NCBI GenBank assembly: GCA_963844695.1
Contig: CAWJPL010000035.1
Coordinates: 1-64,000 of the forward strand
Reading direction: 5' to 3'
DNA from: RYN-230 sp963844695
Lineage (GTDB): Bacteria > Actinomycetota > Actinomycetes > Streptosporangiales > Streptosporangiaceae
DNA length: 64,000 nucleotides
A program made the translations under genes and the position numbers. Below are positions 16,712 through 24,993 of this stretch, in pieces. The first letter of the stretch is position 1; every line of letters starts with the position of its first letter. Below the pieces are notes generated by a model. The model ran no database searches. It had not been told where the DNA came from and saw only the letters and a list, made by a program, of their open reading frames with translations.

Positions 16712-16925
16712 GGTTCTGTCGCCATTTAGACCAGGATCTCGTAGGCAATGTGACAACCCAGCTCCCCGGCATAGGTGCTGGTAAATGGGCCTACGCCGGC
16801 AGCATAGCGACCGTGCCGCCGTGGGCCACGTAGTCCCGTCTCGTCTCTGGCCTTCTGCTGGTGAGCCCTCCGGAAACAAGGACTTGTGGGGCTTCTGTGG
16901 GGCTCGGCAAGGCACGGACGGGCTC
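16712..16925. repeat. Island arm repeat, copy 1
   Basis: Diverged direct copy of 47584-47805. Shared exact blocks include TGGTGAGCCCTCCG (16859-16872) and AGGACTTGTGGGGCTTCTGT just after it. Both copies begin at the inner edge of a tRNA-Phe fragment, as expected for the left ends of two related integrated elements. Confidence 0.65.
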
Positions 16926-17118
16926 GGTGCTTGCGCCGGGTGCGGAGAGCTGAGGCAGCCGTCCCGAAACGGTCGGGCTGCCGGATCGCTTGCAGCCAGG
17001 CGGACCAGAAAGTCCCCGGAGGAACTCCGGAGCGGTGTCGGATCGGGGCCGGGGTGTTCGTCGCAAGGATGAGAGGCCGCCCACCAGGGGCGCCCCCAAG
17101 GAGGATGGAACCGCGATC

Positions 17119-17730
17119 ATGAAACTCACGACCATCACGCAAATCACCGTCGATGGAGTGGTGCAGGGAAACGGCGCCGCGTCGGATGAGGACCGCAGGA
17201 ACGGATTCGAGCGCGGCGGATGGGCCAAAGGGGCGGGCGACGACGAGACCAGGACGTTGATCACCCAGACCTACCAGCGAGCCGACGCGTTCCTGTTCGG
17301 CCGGCGGACCTACGAGCTCTTTGCCGGCTCCTGGGGAGCGATCGAAGAGATGCGCGCCCACCCCATCGGCGTGGCGCTGAACAAGACACCCAAGTACGTC
17401 GCGTCGACCACCCTCACCGAACCGCGCTGGGCGGACACGACCGTCCTGTCCGGTGACCTCGCGGCGGCCGTCGGCCGGCTGAAGGCCCAGCCGGGCGGTG
17501 AACTGCAGGTGCACGGCAGCGGCACCCTGATCCGCTGGCTGGTCGACAACGACCTCGTCAACGAGATCACCCTGCTCATCGTCCCCGTGGTCCTCGGCCA
17601 GGGCACGCGGCTGTTCCCCGGCACCGGCCCGGACATGGCGCTTGACCTGGTCGAATCGCGAGCCGACTCGAAGGGCGTAACGATCCAGGTCTACCGGCCG
17701 GCCGGGCGCCCTCAGTATGCGACCAGCTGA
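17119..17730 (+). CDS. RibD C-terminal/dihydrofolate-reductase-like oxidoreductase
   Basis: Protein of 203 residues of the YyaP/YwjB type, a DHFR-like fold found widely in actinomycetes. It starts MKLTTITQITVDGVVQGNG. It has a FGRRTYELFAGSW motif, a GGELQVHGSGTLIRWL strand-helix and EITLLIVPVVLGQGTRLF near the end. The closest good ribosome-binding site, AAGGAGG at 17099, lies about 14 bases from ATG 17119, which is long. The NAD(P)H-dependent reaction it performs is unknown. Confidence 0.85.
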   Translation: MKLTTITQITVDGVVQGNGAASDEDRRNGFERGGWAKGAGDDETRTLITQTYQRADAFLFGRRTYELFAGSWGAIEEMRAHPIGVALNKTPKYVASTTLTEPRWADTTVLSGDLAAAVGRLKAQPGGELQVHGSGTLIRWLVDNDLVNEITLLIVPVVLGQGTRLFPGTGPDMALDLVESRADSKGVTIQVYRPAGRPQYATS

Positions 17731-17750
17731 AGCACGTGAGATAGCCCCTC

Positions 17751-17803
17751 GGTGTGGCGCTCTCGGTCCATGTAGCCCGGCGCCACCGGGGGGAGTAAAT
17801 AAG
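17751..17803. repeat. 53-bp dispersed repeat, copy 1
   Basis: Resembles 40151-40203 and shares the exact 18-mer GCTCTCGGTCCATGTAGC. In this copy TGGCGC and GCGCCA flank the 18-mer and could form a hairpin. It lies just after the reductase gene; its origin is unknown. Confidence 0.6.
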
Positions 17804-17974
17804 TGGCTCCCCGGCCTGCATGTGCCTACCGTGGATGCTGGCTGGCCGACCTAGCGGTAAGGGCCAGAGTCCGGTCGTCCCGCGAGGGTTCGAGAAGCGT
17901 CAGGAAGTAGACCCGGCCTGGCCGCCAGCTCAACTCGGTTCGCGGGCAGAAAAGCGCGGTCCGTCAGGTTGAGG

Positions 17975-18442
17975 TCAAATTTTCAGCTGCAGTGCCTGGC
18001 TAAGTCTGCCTGCAATCTCGTCCATTACTGCTTCAGGTACATGACGGGCGGGATCGCCGCCGAGCAGTCCGAACACGCGCGGACCGCGCAGGTCAGCCTC
18101 CAGGCCGGGCTGGCGGGGGATGACGTGGAAGTGGAGGTGCTGAAAGCCTTCCGCTTCGGCGAACAACGCGACGTAGGTCTTGCGGCAGCCGGCCACATCT
18201 CGCAGCGCGGAGCTGACGGCTCTGAGCAGGGGTCCCAGATCGGCGGCTTCACCGGCGGTCAGGTCATCCAGCGCGACGGTATGACGGCGCAGGACAAGCA
18301 CCAGCCAGCCGGGCAGCGACGTGCCGAACGCATGGGCAACGCGCCATCGCGGGCCGAGGTAGATCCGCTCTCGTGCAGGCAGATCTGCCCGCGCATTGTT
18401 AGCACAGCTCACGCACCCCTGATCTCCCGCCACGAGCCGCAT
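17975..18442 (-). CDS. HIT family nucleotide hydrolase/transferase
   Basis: Protein of 155 residues with the histidine-triad signature HLHFHVIPRQ near residue 115 and a CVSCAN pair near the N-terminus, as in zinc-containing HIT proteins. These hydrolyse dinucleoside polyphosphates or AMP-conjugates in the cytoplasm. ATG 18442 (MRLVAGDQGCVSC) fits the family start better than the open frame that runs on to 18586. It lies downstream of the decayed hemerythrin gene on the same strand. Confidence 0.85.
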   Translation of the reverse strand: MRLVAGDQGCVSCANNARADLPARERIYLGPRWRVAHAFGTSLPGWLVLVLRRHTVALDDLTAGEAADLGPLLRAVSSALRDVAGCRKTYVALFAEAEGFQHLHFHVIPRQPGLEADLRGPRVFGLLGGDPARHVPEAVMDEIAGRLSQALQLKI

Positions 18443-18619
18443 TGTTCCAGGACGGCGTTCCCACTGCGACCAGCCAAGAGCCTCACCGTCGCAACCCCCA
18501 ACGCCGGGACTCCCCCATCCGGCCGCGCTCCAGCCCGGTCCGCGGTAAATGACGATGGCTCTGGCTGTGCACTGAATCGCGATCAACGCGCCTCAACTGG
18601 ACGCGGTGACGGTACGTGG

Positions 18620-19108
18620 CTAGGCGAAATGCGACTCCACGATCGCGGCGAGGCCATCGACTTCGCGTCGCAGTTCCGGAAGGCTCTCCACTGCAGCGGC
18701 CTCCCGCTGGAGGGCCAGGGCACGGATCTGACGCAGGATCGCGACTATCGCGGCGTGGTCGTCGATCAGGTTCCCGATCGCCGGGGCAAGGCCTGGCCGG
18801 GCATCGAGCAACTATGTAAACAGGCCGTCGTCTTCGCCCAGGTGATGCGTGGCCAGGGCTGAGCAGAACGCCAGGCAGTGGACCTGCAGCCCGTTAACCA
18901 CGTGCTCATCCCCGCCAAGTGCTTCCCGGATCTGGACGAGTTCATCTCTCACCTGCTGGTGGGCACGCCGGAGCTGCAGGCTGAACGCCGCAGCCCGCTG
19001 CGTGTCGTTGGTGGCCACGCAGGTGGTCCCTTCATTCCTGCGCCTGCATGCCTGACGCACTTCGCCACCGGCACGCGACGCGGCATCCATTCTGCGTTGG
19101 AGCTGCAT
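18620..19108 (-). pseudogene. Hemerythrin-domain protein with internal stop and lost C-terminus
   Basis: The frame from ATG 19108 encodes a hemerythrin-like four-helix protein (LRRAHQQVRDELVQIREAL, then HHLGEDDGLF). It meets a TAG at 18812-18814 and continues in the same frame with LDARPGLAPAIGNLIDDHAA and VDGLAAIVESHFA before a second stop at 18620. Relatives continue HFAYEERQL, so the last metal-ligand helix is missing as well. The ATG overlaps the TGA of the upstream gene, so it was once coupled to it. A non-haem diiron oxygen-binding role is lost unless readthrough occurs. Confidence 0.75.
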
Positions 19109-19872
19109 CAGGCGTTCCGCCGGGGCGGTTCCTGTTCGTCCAGGCGGGAGGCCTCCGCTGGGGTCAGGACCTCATCAGGACCGGGGGGCGTGATGTCGGC
19201 GGTCACACCGAAATCCCACAGCTCGACGATCGACCAGACCTGCTTGTCCGCGGCGGCGGCGGGCTCGGAGCTGACCGAGATGCGGCGGGCGAGGCCAGCC
19301 GCATCGAGCCACACCTCGGCAGGCATCCGGCTGAGCGCCCGATACGGCCCCGAGGGGACGCTCACCCCGGCCGGCAACGCCGCGTCTGCCCGGCCCAGGT
19401 CAACGGTGAGGCGGTAACGCGTCGCCGGGACCCCGCGCACCGCCTCCGGTCCGATCTCCACCACATCATCGCTGGCCCCGAACAGGGCATCCAGCGGCCA
19501 GAGCGGGTCATACGGCCCGAGCGGGCCGCCGGGATCGGTCAGGGAGATGCCTGTCCACCCGTCAGCGTGCCGGAGATAGGCGTTCGCTCCGTCGTAGATC
19601 ATCTCCGTCTGCCCGGCGCTCTCGCGAAGGCCCGGCTCGCCGTCACCGAGTTCCATGAACGCAGCCGTCGCGCGGTCGGTGAGGAACAGCGACTGCGACA
19701 CGCGGGCCCGGCGCGCGGCAAAGTCGGCCACCCCGTCGCAGCGCCGGTCGGGAGCCTCGGGCAGCGGTGAGCCGGTGCACCACGCGGCCAGCATCCGGGC
19801 CGTGCCGGCCGCGACCGTCCGCGCAGCGGCAGCAGCCACCCGGCCGCCGATGGGCTCCCTCACCGTGGGCAT
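19108..19872 (-). CDS. Hypothetical LolA/LppX-fold-like protein
   Basis: Protein of 254 residues. I see an N-terminal Ala-rich helix (AAAAARTVAAGTARMLAAW), then beta-rich sequence with TEMIYDGANAYLR, GVPATRYRLTVDLGRAD and MPAEVWLDAAGLARRISVS. This strand pattern recalls the LppX/LprG lipoprotein fold, but there is no lipobox or clear signal peptide, so I leave the function open. The start at ATG 19872 (MPTVREPIGG) is the likeliest. Its stop codon overlaps the start of the hemerythrin pseudogene. Confidence 0.6.
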   Translation of the reverse strand: MPTVREPIGGRVAAAAARTVAAGTARMLAAWCTGSPLPEAPDRRCDGVADFAARRARVSQSLFLTDRATAAFMELGDGEPGLRESAGQTEMIYDGANAYLRHADGWTGISLTDPGGPLGPYDPLWPLDALFGASDDVVEIGPEAVRGVPATRYRLTVDLGRADAALPAGVSVPSGPYRALSRMPAEVWLDAAGLARRISVSSEPAAAADKQVWSIVELWDFGVTADITPPGPDEVLTPAEASRLDEQEPPRRNA

Positions 19873-20155
19873 GAATCCAACATAGTTGCGGCAACCCCAG
19901 GAAGCCACGGCGCCGGGACACGCAACGCGCGTAGTCGGCGCAGCCACGCAATCGGCGGCGCCGGGTTGCCAGACGAGCGTCGTCAGCGATCTGCGTGCCG
20001 GGGGACGAATAACGATGCCGAGTTGCCCATCGTCGGCCGCTGGTGGTGATCACGACATATATTGCGCAAACCAGTCGAGCATGGGTTGCGAGCGACGGTG
20101 GCCTGGCAGGCGCTCGCGACGGTCCCAGCGGAACACGCCACCTTGGGGAGTAACC

Positions 20156-20644
20156 ATGACAACAGAGGTCACCGAGGCCGACCTGCCGTACCTGCGCCGC
20201 TGCGTGGAACTGGCAACGGAGGCCGTCGAGGCGGGCGACTTCCCGTTCGGCTCCGTGCTCGTCGCCGCGAATGGGACCGTTCTCGCCGAGGACCGGAACC
20301 GGGAACTGACCGCGGGGGACCCGACGCGCCACCCGGAGTTCGCACTGGCGCGGTGGGCCGCGACGAACATGACCCCGCGGGAGCGGGCCGCGGCGACTGT
20401 CTATACCTCGGGCGAGCACTGCCCGATGTGCGCCGCCGCCCACGGCTGGGTCGGGCTGGGACGCATCGTGTACATCACCTCATCGGAGCAAACGGGCATC
20501 TGGCTCGCCGATCTGGGTGTCAGCCCGGCCCCGGTCCTGCCCTTGGCGATCACAGAGGTTGTTCCCAATCTGGTGGTGACAGGCCCGGTCCCCGATCTGG
20601 CGGAGCAGGTGCGCGACCTGCACCGCAGATTCCGCTCAGCGTAG
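20156..20644 (+). CDS. Nucleoside/CMP deaminase-like zinc enzyme
   Basis: Protein of 162 residues of the cytidine/guanine deaminase superfamily. The first zinc ligand and proton shuttle are in RHPEFALARW, where HPE replaces the common HAE but keeps H-x-E. The Cys pair is in SGEHCPMCAAAHGW. AAGDFPFGSVLV-like and GRIVYITSSEQTG segments fit the family. ATG 20156 follows GGGGAG at correct spacing. It stands alone, divergent from the gene at 19872. The base it deaminates cannot be told. Confidence 0.85.
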   Translation: MTTEVTEADLPYLRRCVELATEAVEAGDFPFGSVLVAANGTVLAEDRNRELTAGDPTRHPEFALARWAATNMTPRERAAATVYTSGEHCPMCAAAHGWVGLGRIVYITSSEQTGIWLADLGVSPAPVLPLAITEVVPNLVVTGPVPDLAEQVRDLHRRFRSA

Positions 20645-20798
20645 CGGGAGTCGGTTGAGGGGTTGTCGCTGGTGGGACGCTGGCGTTACCCCAGGTGAGG
20701 TTGGCGCCGCCCCGCTGGTGAGGCGGGAGCGGCGCCCGGTAGCTGCCGGCCAGATGACTGGGCCGGCCTGGCCAGGATTCGCAGGCTGACATAGGGGG

Positions 20799-21953
20799 TC
20801 AGCCGGCCGCCCGGAGCGGCCCGAAGAAAGCGCGCAGCTCACTGGCGACTTGCCCAGGTTCTTCGTGCGCCATGAAGTGCCCGCCGCGGCCCGGTGTGCT
20901 CCAGTGGCGCAGATCGGCGAAGACGCGTTCGGCCAGGCTCCTGGGGTAGGTCGCGTAGGCAGGCTCGTTGCTCAAGGTGACCGCTGCGGGCACGGTGATC
21001 TGGGGGACGGGCTCATTCAGCGGGTAGTTGTAGTACTGCCGAAACGATGAGCCGATGGTGGCGGTCGCCCAGTACAAGGTCGCCACCGTGAGCAGCGTGT
21101 CCTTGTCCCAGCGGGTCTCCAGGTCCCCCTGGCAATCGCTCCAGTCACGGTACTTGTCGATGATCCAGGCGGCCATCCCGGCCGGGGAATCGGCCAGCGC
21201 AGCGGCGACGGTGTCCGGCCGGGTGCACATGATCTCGCTGTAGCCCTGGTCACCGGCGTCGTAAGCATCGCGCGCGTCGAGATACGCCTGCTCCGCTGCC
21301 GTCGGCGGCTGATCGGTGAAGTCGGTGGTGACGACCGCGGAGGTGATGTGAACACCCGTGACCTCTCGGGGGTACAGGGCGCCAAGCCACTGCGTCACCC
21401 CGCCGCCGATATCCCCGCCGAAAGCTCCGAAGTGCCGGTAGCCCAGAACCTGCGTCATCAGCTCATGCCACAGCTCGGCGACGCGGCGGCGGGTGAACGG
21501 CCCGTGTGGAAGCTCGGAGTACAGGAATCCGGGCAAGGAGGGAATGACAACGTCGAAGGCCTCCGCGCGGTCGTCGCCAGCGCTGGCCGGGTCGGCGAGC
21601 AGTCGTCCGGCCTGCAGCATTTCCACAAAGCTGCTCGGCCATCCGTGCGTCATGATCAGCGGCAGCGGGGACGGCACCCCTGTGGAGGCCTTGCCGCGCA
21701 GGTGGACGAAGTGGACACGGCGCCCGGCAACCTCGGCAACGTAGTGCGGGTAGGCGTTGAGCGCGCGCTCCGCGGCGCGCCAGTCGAAACCGTCGGCCCA
21801 GTAGGTGACCAGCTCGCGCAGGTAGCCGGGATCTGTTCCGGCCGCCCAGAACGCCTGGTCAGACGCCGCAGTGAACCGGGTCCGGGCCAGGCGGATGCGC
21901 AGGTCGTTCAGGACCTCATCGGATACGCAGATTCGGAAAGACGTTACTGTCAT
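20799..21953 (-). CDS. Epoxide hydrolase (EHN-type)
   Basis: Protein of 384 residues of the same family as 2179-3357. It has the EHN domain at the N-terminus (VLNDLRIRLARTRF), the oxyanion HGWPSSFVEM, the nucleophile Asp in FGGDIGGGVTQWL and the His in GRGGHFMAHEEP. The DIGGG variant near the nucleophile is common in this branch. It starts at ATG 21953. It is followed on the same strand only by non-coding sequence, and the SnoaL-like gene at 22547 lies 144 bp upstream. Confidence 0.88.
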   Translation of the reverse strand: MTVTSFRICVSDEVLNDLRIRLARTRFTAASDQAFWAAGTDPGYLRELVTYWADGFDWRAAERALNAYPHYVAEVAGRRVHFVHLRGKASTGVPSPLPLIMTHGWPSSFVEMLQAGRLLADPASAGDDRAEAFDVVIPSLPGFLYSELPHGPFTRRRVAELWHELMTQVLGYRHFGAFGGDIGGGVTQWLGALYPREVTGVHITSAVVTTDFTDQPPTAAEQAYLDARDAYDAGDQGYSEIMCTRPDTVAAALADSPAGMAAWIIDKYRDWSDCQGDLETRWDKDTLLTVATLYWATATIGSSFRQYYNYPLNEPVPQITVPAAVTLSNEPAYATYPRSLAERVFADLRHWSTPGRGGHFMAHEEPGQVASELRAFFGPLRAAG

Positions 21954-22097
21954 TGTTTCTTGCCATCCTCATTGGCTATTATCCCGCCTTATCCCCAGCG
22001 GAACAATCTAGCCGCGTTCCGCGCCTACCAGGACGCCGCCCAATCGCTCACTCCACAGCGCGGGGCCCGTCGGTGGCCACGAACAGGCCCAGGACGT

Positions 22098-22547
22098 TTA
22101 TGACGGCCAGTCCCAGCCCAGCTGGGCGAACAGGCCCAGGCGGTCGCTGACGGCACGGATCTCGGAGACCTTGCCGCGGTCGAGGGTGAAGATCCAGATC
22201 TGCTCGACTTCGAAGCGTCGGCCGGTCGGCTGAGGCATTCGGGGATGCGACCCGGTATGCGTCCCACTGGCCATGAACCGGACGACCACCTGGTCGCCCT
22301 CGGCGATCAGTTCCTGGGGTGCCATCACGATGTCAGGGAACGCGGCGAGCTGCTGGGCGAAGCCGTCGAAGGCCGCGCCTGGTTCGTCGGCCTCACCATA
22401 GATGATCTTGTTGTGGTCGGTAACGTCCGCAGCGATGTGATCGGGCAGGTCGCCGACCCGGTGCTCGTTCATGGCCTGGAACAAGCTGCGGATGGTCTGC
22501 TTGTTTGCCTCGATAGTAGTCACGTTTGCCTCGGCAACGGTCACCAT
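22098..22547 (-). CDS. SnoaL-like ester cyclase/polyketide-cyclase family protein
   Basis: Protein of 149 residues with the NTF2-like SnoaL fold: NKQTIRSLFQAMNEHRVGDL, the FDGFAQQLAAFPDIVM segment, GDQVVVRFMASGTHTG and a terminal VSDRLGLFAQLGW. Many such proteins have no known substrate. ATG 22547 has a strong GAGGAGGAG site upstream. It is divergent from a TetR gene, and two identical-arm palindromes lie between them, so it is probably repressed by that regulator. Confidence 0.85.
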   Translation of the reverse strand: MVTVAEANVTTIEANKQTIRSLFQAMNEHRVGDLPDHIAADVTDHNKIIYGEADEPGAAFDGFAQQLAAFPDIVMAPQELIAEGDQVVVRFMASGTHTGSHPRMPQPTGRRFEVEQIWIFTLDRGKVSEIRAVSDRLGLFAQLGWDWPS

Positions 22548-22568
22548 GATTCTCCTCCTCGGTTTATT

Positions 22569-22581
22569 CTTACGGTGTAAG
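22569..22581. promoter_or_regulatory. TetR operator, palindrome 1
   Basis: CTTAC-GGT-GTAAG, a perfect inverted repeat between the divergent SnoaL-like and TetR genes. Its centre is 21 bases, two helical turns, from the second copy. Confidence 0.75.
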
Positions 22582-22589
22582 ACGATATA

Positions 22590-22602
22590 CTTACGTCGTA
22601 AG
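22590..22602. promoter_or_regulatory. TetR operator, palindrome 2
   Basis: CTTAC-GTC-GTAAG, with the same arms as the copy at 22569. Two sites on one face of the helix suggest two repressor dimers shutting both divergent promoters. Confidence 0.75.
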
Positions 22603-22627
22603 ATGCGTCAAGCGAGAGGAGATGTGA

Positions 22628-23311
22628 GTGGCCAGCCGCGGTCAGGGCGAGCGTGCCGGGCTCAGCCGCGGATTGGTCCTGGATGCTGCGGTTGCCCTGG
22701 TGGACAGCGACGGTTTGGACGAGCTTTCCATGCGCAAGCTCGGCGCGGCTCTCGGCGTGGAGGCCATGACCCTCTACCACTACGTGCCGAACAAGGCGGC
22801 CCTGCTAGACGGGCTGGTCGAGTGGGTCCTGCAGCACAGCGCCACCGCACCGGCCCTCGCCGACGGCCTGTCCTGGGACCGGACGCTGCGCCGGTACGCG
22901 GAGACGCTGCGCACGACTCTGCTGGGCCATCCCGGGGTCCTGCCCCTATTCTTCACCCGCCCGGCGGTGACGGCGCAGTCGCTCAAGGCGGTCGAAAACG
23001 GCCTTCGTGTGCTTACCGAAGCGGGCTTCGCGCTCCCGAAGGCACTCGACATGGTCAACGTCCTCAGCATTTTCGTGGTCGGCCACGCCATGGCTGAGGC
23101 CGGCACCGCCGAACTCAGCCGACGAGGCGATCCCGGATCGGCGGCCGCCTTGGCGCAGCTCGACGTCAGCGACCTGCCGCTCGTCATCGAAGCGGCGCGC
23201 CTCGCCCAGGACGCCGATGACCAAAGCCGATTCCTATTCGGTCTCGATGCCATTCTCTACGGCTTCGCCCGGTGGCAAGAACCAGGCAAGCAGACGGCGC
23301 ACCGCGAGTGA
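22628..23311 (+). CDS. TetR family regulator with TetR_C-type ligand domain
   Basis: Regulator of 227 residues. The helix-turn-helix covers about residues 13-60 (LVLDAAVALVDSDGLDELSM, then LGAALGVEAMTLYHYVPNK). This HYVPNK ending is typical of the TetR/ActII group, whose members often sense polyketide-like ligands. GTG 22628 follows AGAGGAG by seven bases. It is divergent from the SnoaL-like gene with two shared palindromes between them, so it probably controls that gene and itself. Confidence 0.88.
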   Translation: MASRGQGERAGLSRGLVLDAAVALVDSDGLDELSMRKLGAALGVEAMTLYHYVPNKAALLDGLVEWVLQHSATAPALADGLSWDRTLRRYAETLRTTLLGHPGVLPLFFTRPAVTAQSLKAVENGLRVLTEAGFALPKALDMVNVLSIFVVGHAMAEAGTAELSRRGDPGSAAALAQLDVSDLPLVIEAARLAQDADDQSRFLFGLDAILYGFARWQEPGKQTAHRE

Positions 23312-23356
23312 CTGGTCGGTCTTGATCGTTTCCATATAAAGGGTGCCTTTGGCCTG

Positions 23357-23735
23357 GGAAAAGAGCTGGGCGCGGGCCTGTCCGCAGGGCTGGCGCGGTG
23401 GCGGGCGCCACGGGCGGTGCCTGACCCGGGGAAGATCCTGGCCCACTTGGTAGTGACGCTGGCGCTGGGCCGCGATTGCCTGTCCGATGTCGCGGCGCTG
23501 CGTGTTGTGCCGGAGATGGCCGGGCCCGTGACCTCCGACCCGGCGATCTCCCGTCTGGCCAGCGCGCTGGCCGCGGAGGGGTCGCGGGCTCTACGGGCGA
23601 TCCGCAAGGCTCGCGCCGCGGACCGCGAGCGCGCCTGGGCGCTGGCCGGCGAGCACGCGCCGGGCGGCGATGGGGCCCTGATCACGGTGGACATCGACGC
23701 CACGATCGTGACGGCGCTACTCGGACAACCAACAA
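23357..23735 (+). pseudogene. IS1380-type transposase, N-terminal fragment
   Basis: One frame reads LGAGLSAGLARWRA, then GKILAHLVVTLALGRDCLSD, then VTSDPAISRLASALAAEG, then LITVDIDATIVTA. This matches the N-terminal part of IS1380 transposases up to the first DDE Asp. Past about 23735 the similarity ends, so the remaining two thirds of the enzyme is gone. I found no matching inverted repeats. It follows the TetR gene closely and may mark an old rearrangement point. Confidence 0.7.
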
Positions 23736-23884
23736 ACCGGGCGACGCATGCGATAACCGCCGGTTCTGCGCGCCTAGCGGATAACGGCGCCATAGTCCGC
23801 GCCGCGCGCCGATCTGGGTAATTGGCATGGCTGGCGGCGCTCGGTCATGCCCGTGAGCGAAAGGTGGGTGCCCAGCGCTGGAGT

Positions 23885-24313
23885 CTAGGCCGGCTCCTCG
23901 TTGTCTGGGTTGCCTGCTAGTGCGCGGGCGGCTGCGGCCTGCCGGCTATCCATGCTCTGGTGGCCGTAGGCACTGCGCTTGCTTGCCTGCTGGTCGATCC
24001 ACCGGCTGTGGGCCTCCCACGCGGATTGCTTGGTGGTACCGAGGGCAGCGCCGATTTGTGTCCACGAGGCACCTGCTGCGCGTGCAGACCGCACCGTAAG
24101 CTGGCGGCCGTAGGCGGCCTTGCGGGCGATCACCTCGCTGAGGGCAAGCAGTTCCAGGGCCTCTTCCCGGGATAGTGCCCCGGGCTCCGGCTGGTCGTCT
24201 GCTGGCAAGTCCTCAGCGCCCGGTGCGAGGAGGTCTCGCATGCGCAATTCGTCATAGCGGGCGACGGCGGTGGCGAGGGTGTGCTGGCGCTCGAGGCTGG
24301 CCGGAGTCGTCAT
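23885..24313 (-). CDS. Small helix-turn-helix DNA-binding protein
   Basis: Protein of 142 residues. The middle holds a helix-turn-helix, ASWTQIGAALGTTKQSAWEAH, of a kind common in actinomycete small regulators, preceded by an acidic helix (LSREEALELLALSEVIARKAA) that may dimerise. ATG 24313 is preferred because the open frame further up to 24349 runs through a 28-bp palindrome that looks like an operator. That palindrome directly overlaps the promoter region, so self-regulation is likely. No partner gene is adjacent. Confidence 0.7.
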   Translation of the reverse strand: MTTPASLERQHTLATAVARYDELRMRDLLAPGAEDLPADDQPEPGALSREEALELLALSEVIARKAAYGRQLTVRSARAAGASWTQIGAALGTTKQSAWEAHSRWIDQQASKRSAYGHQSMDSRQAAAARALAGNPDNEEPA

Positions 24314-24322
24314 AGCCCCACT

Positions 24323-24350
24323 CTTGACGTCAGGCTGTCCTGACGTCAAG
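24323..24350. promoter_or_regulatory. 28-bp perfect palindrome upstream of the HTH gene
   Basis: Arms of 12 bases (CTTGACGTCAGG and its complement) around CTGT. Each arm contains the 8-bp palindrome TGACGTCA, so the site has two boxes 16 bp apart. It sits about 10 bases before the start at 24313. Confidence 0.75.
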
Positions 24351-24488
24351 GGGTCCCGGCGGGATTACGCTGCCAGCGTGTCCGCCGGGCCCGTGCCGGG
24401 CGAGCAGGCCACGCATCTTCGTGTCACTCGGCCTCACGATTCGCGGCATGCGAGCGCGCCGACTTGTGGCCGCCAGCACTCATTCTTA

Positions 24489-24875
24489 TCAGCGGGTCGT
24501 GATAGTGCCTTGGTGGTGGAATACCTGCCAGTGGCCGGGCGCGACGCGGCGCCACAGCGAGGTGCGGTTGGATCGCCTGCCATGGTTCTCGGAGGTGTAC
24601 TTGACCATAACGAGACCCTCTCCCAGCAGCCATCCCCGCATGTTCTCCACGCTGATCGGCTCACCTTGAGGATCCGTGGCTGCGGCCACCCGCTCAGCCG
24701 TTCCTTCGTTTCCGATCTCGCCTCCGGAGGCACCGAACTCGTGGAAGTCGGGCGCGAGCAATCGTCCAAGCCGGGCCGCATCTGCCCGGCACTCCAGGCT
24801 CAGTGACTCATACTCGGCTGACATGGCCTCAGCGATCTGCTCATCAGCAGCGACCTGTCCGCTGGCCTTGTCCAT
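24489..24875 (-). CDS. NTF2-like DUF4440 family protein
   Basis: Protein of 128 residues with the DUF4440/NTF2 fold: ADAARLGRLLAPDFHEFGASG, a GLVMVKYTSE strand and a final WRRVAPGHWQVFHHQGT. Such proteins are usually dimers of unknown catalytic role. It starts at ATG 24875. Its upstream end abuts the remnant of a VapB-like antitoxin gene at about 24903, which suggests that a rearrangement placed it there. Confidence 0.75.
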   Translation of the reverse strand: MDKASGQVAADEQIAEAMSAEYESLSLECRADAARLGRLLAPDFHEFGASGGEIGNEGTAERVAAATDPQGEPISVENMRGWLLGEGLVMVKYTSENHGRRSNRTSLWRRVAPGHWQVFHHQGTITTR

Positions 24876-24902
24876 GTCACGATGCTCGCAACCGACAGCG
24901 AG

Positions 24903-24993
24903 CCCGGATCACTTCTTCCCGCAAGTGCCCCGGTTCACTGAGGTCTTTGGTGACCTGGCCGACCCGGATGTGATGTCGCAGGCCTGGCGATGA
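24903..24993 (+). pseudogene. VapB-like antitoxin, C-terminal remnant
   Basis: The frame entering the VapC start reads VPRFTEVFGDLADPDVMSQA then WR and stop. This resembles the C-terminal tail of actinomycete VapB-type antitoxins, as I recall them. The stop TGA overlaps the VapC ATG (ATGA at 24990-24993), the usual antitoxin-toxin coupling. Upstream the frame loses all antitoxin character, and no ribbon-helix-helix or start is visible, so the DNA-binding half is missing. Confidence 0.6.

Larger units (their letters stand above)
16571..17118. other. Non-coding stretch with decayed tRNA-Phe fragment and island left arm
   Basis: No convincing gene lies here. Positions 16683-16711 resemble the 3' half of tRNA-Phe with several substitutions. 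The next 200 or so bases resemble the sequence right of the 47541 tRNA fragment. I take this as the outermost left end of the tRNA-Phe island. The last 100 bases lead into the reductase gene at 17119. Confidence 0.55.

Noticed and set aside
16726..17118. Minus-strand open frame over the island arm as a gene
   Set aside because: No family signal, no ribosome-binding site, and the region is a diverged copy of the non-coding arm at 47584-47805.
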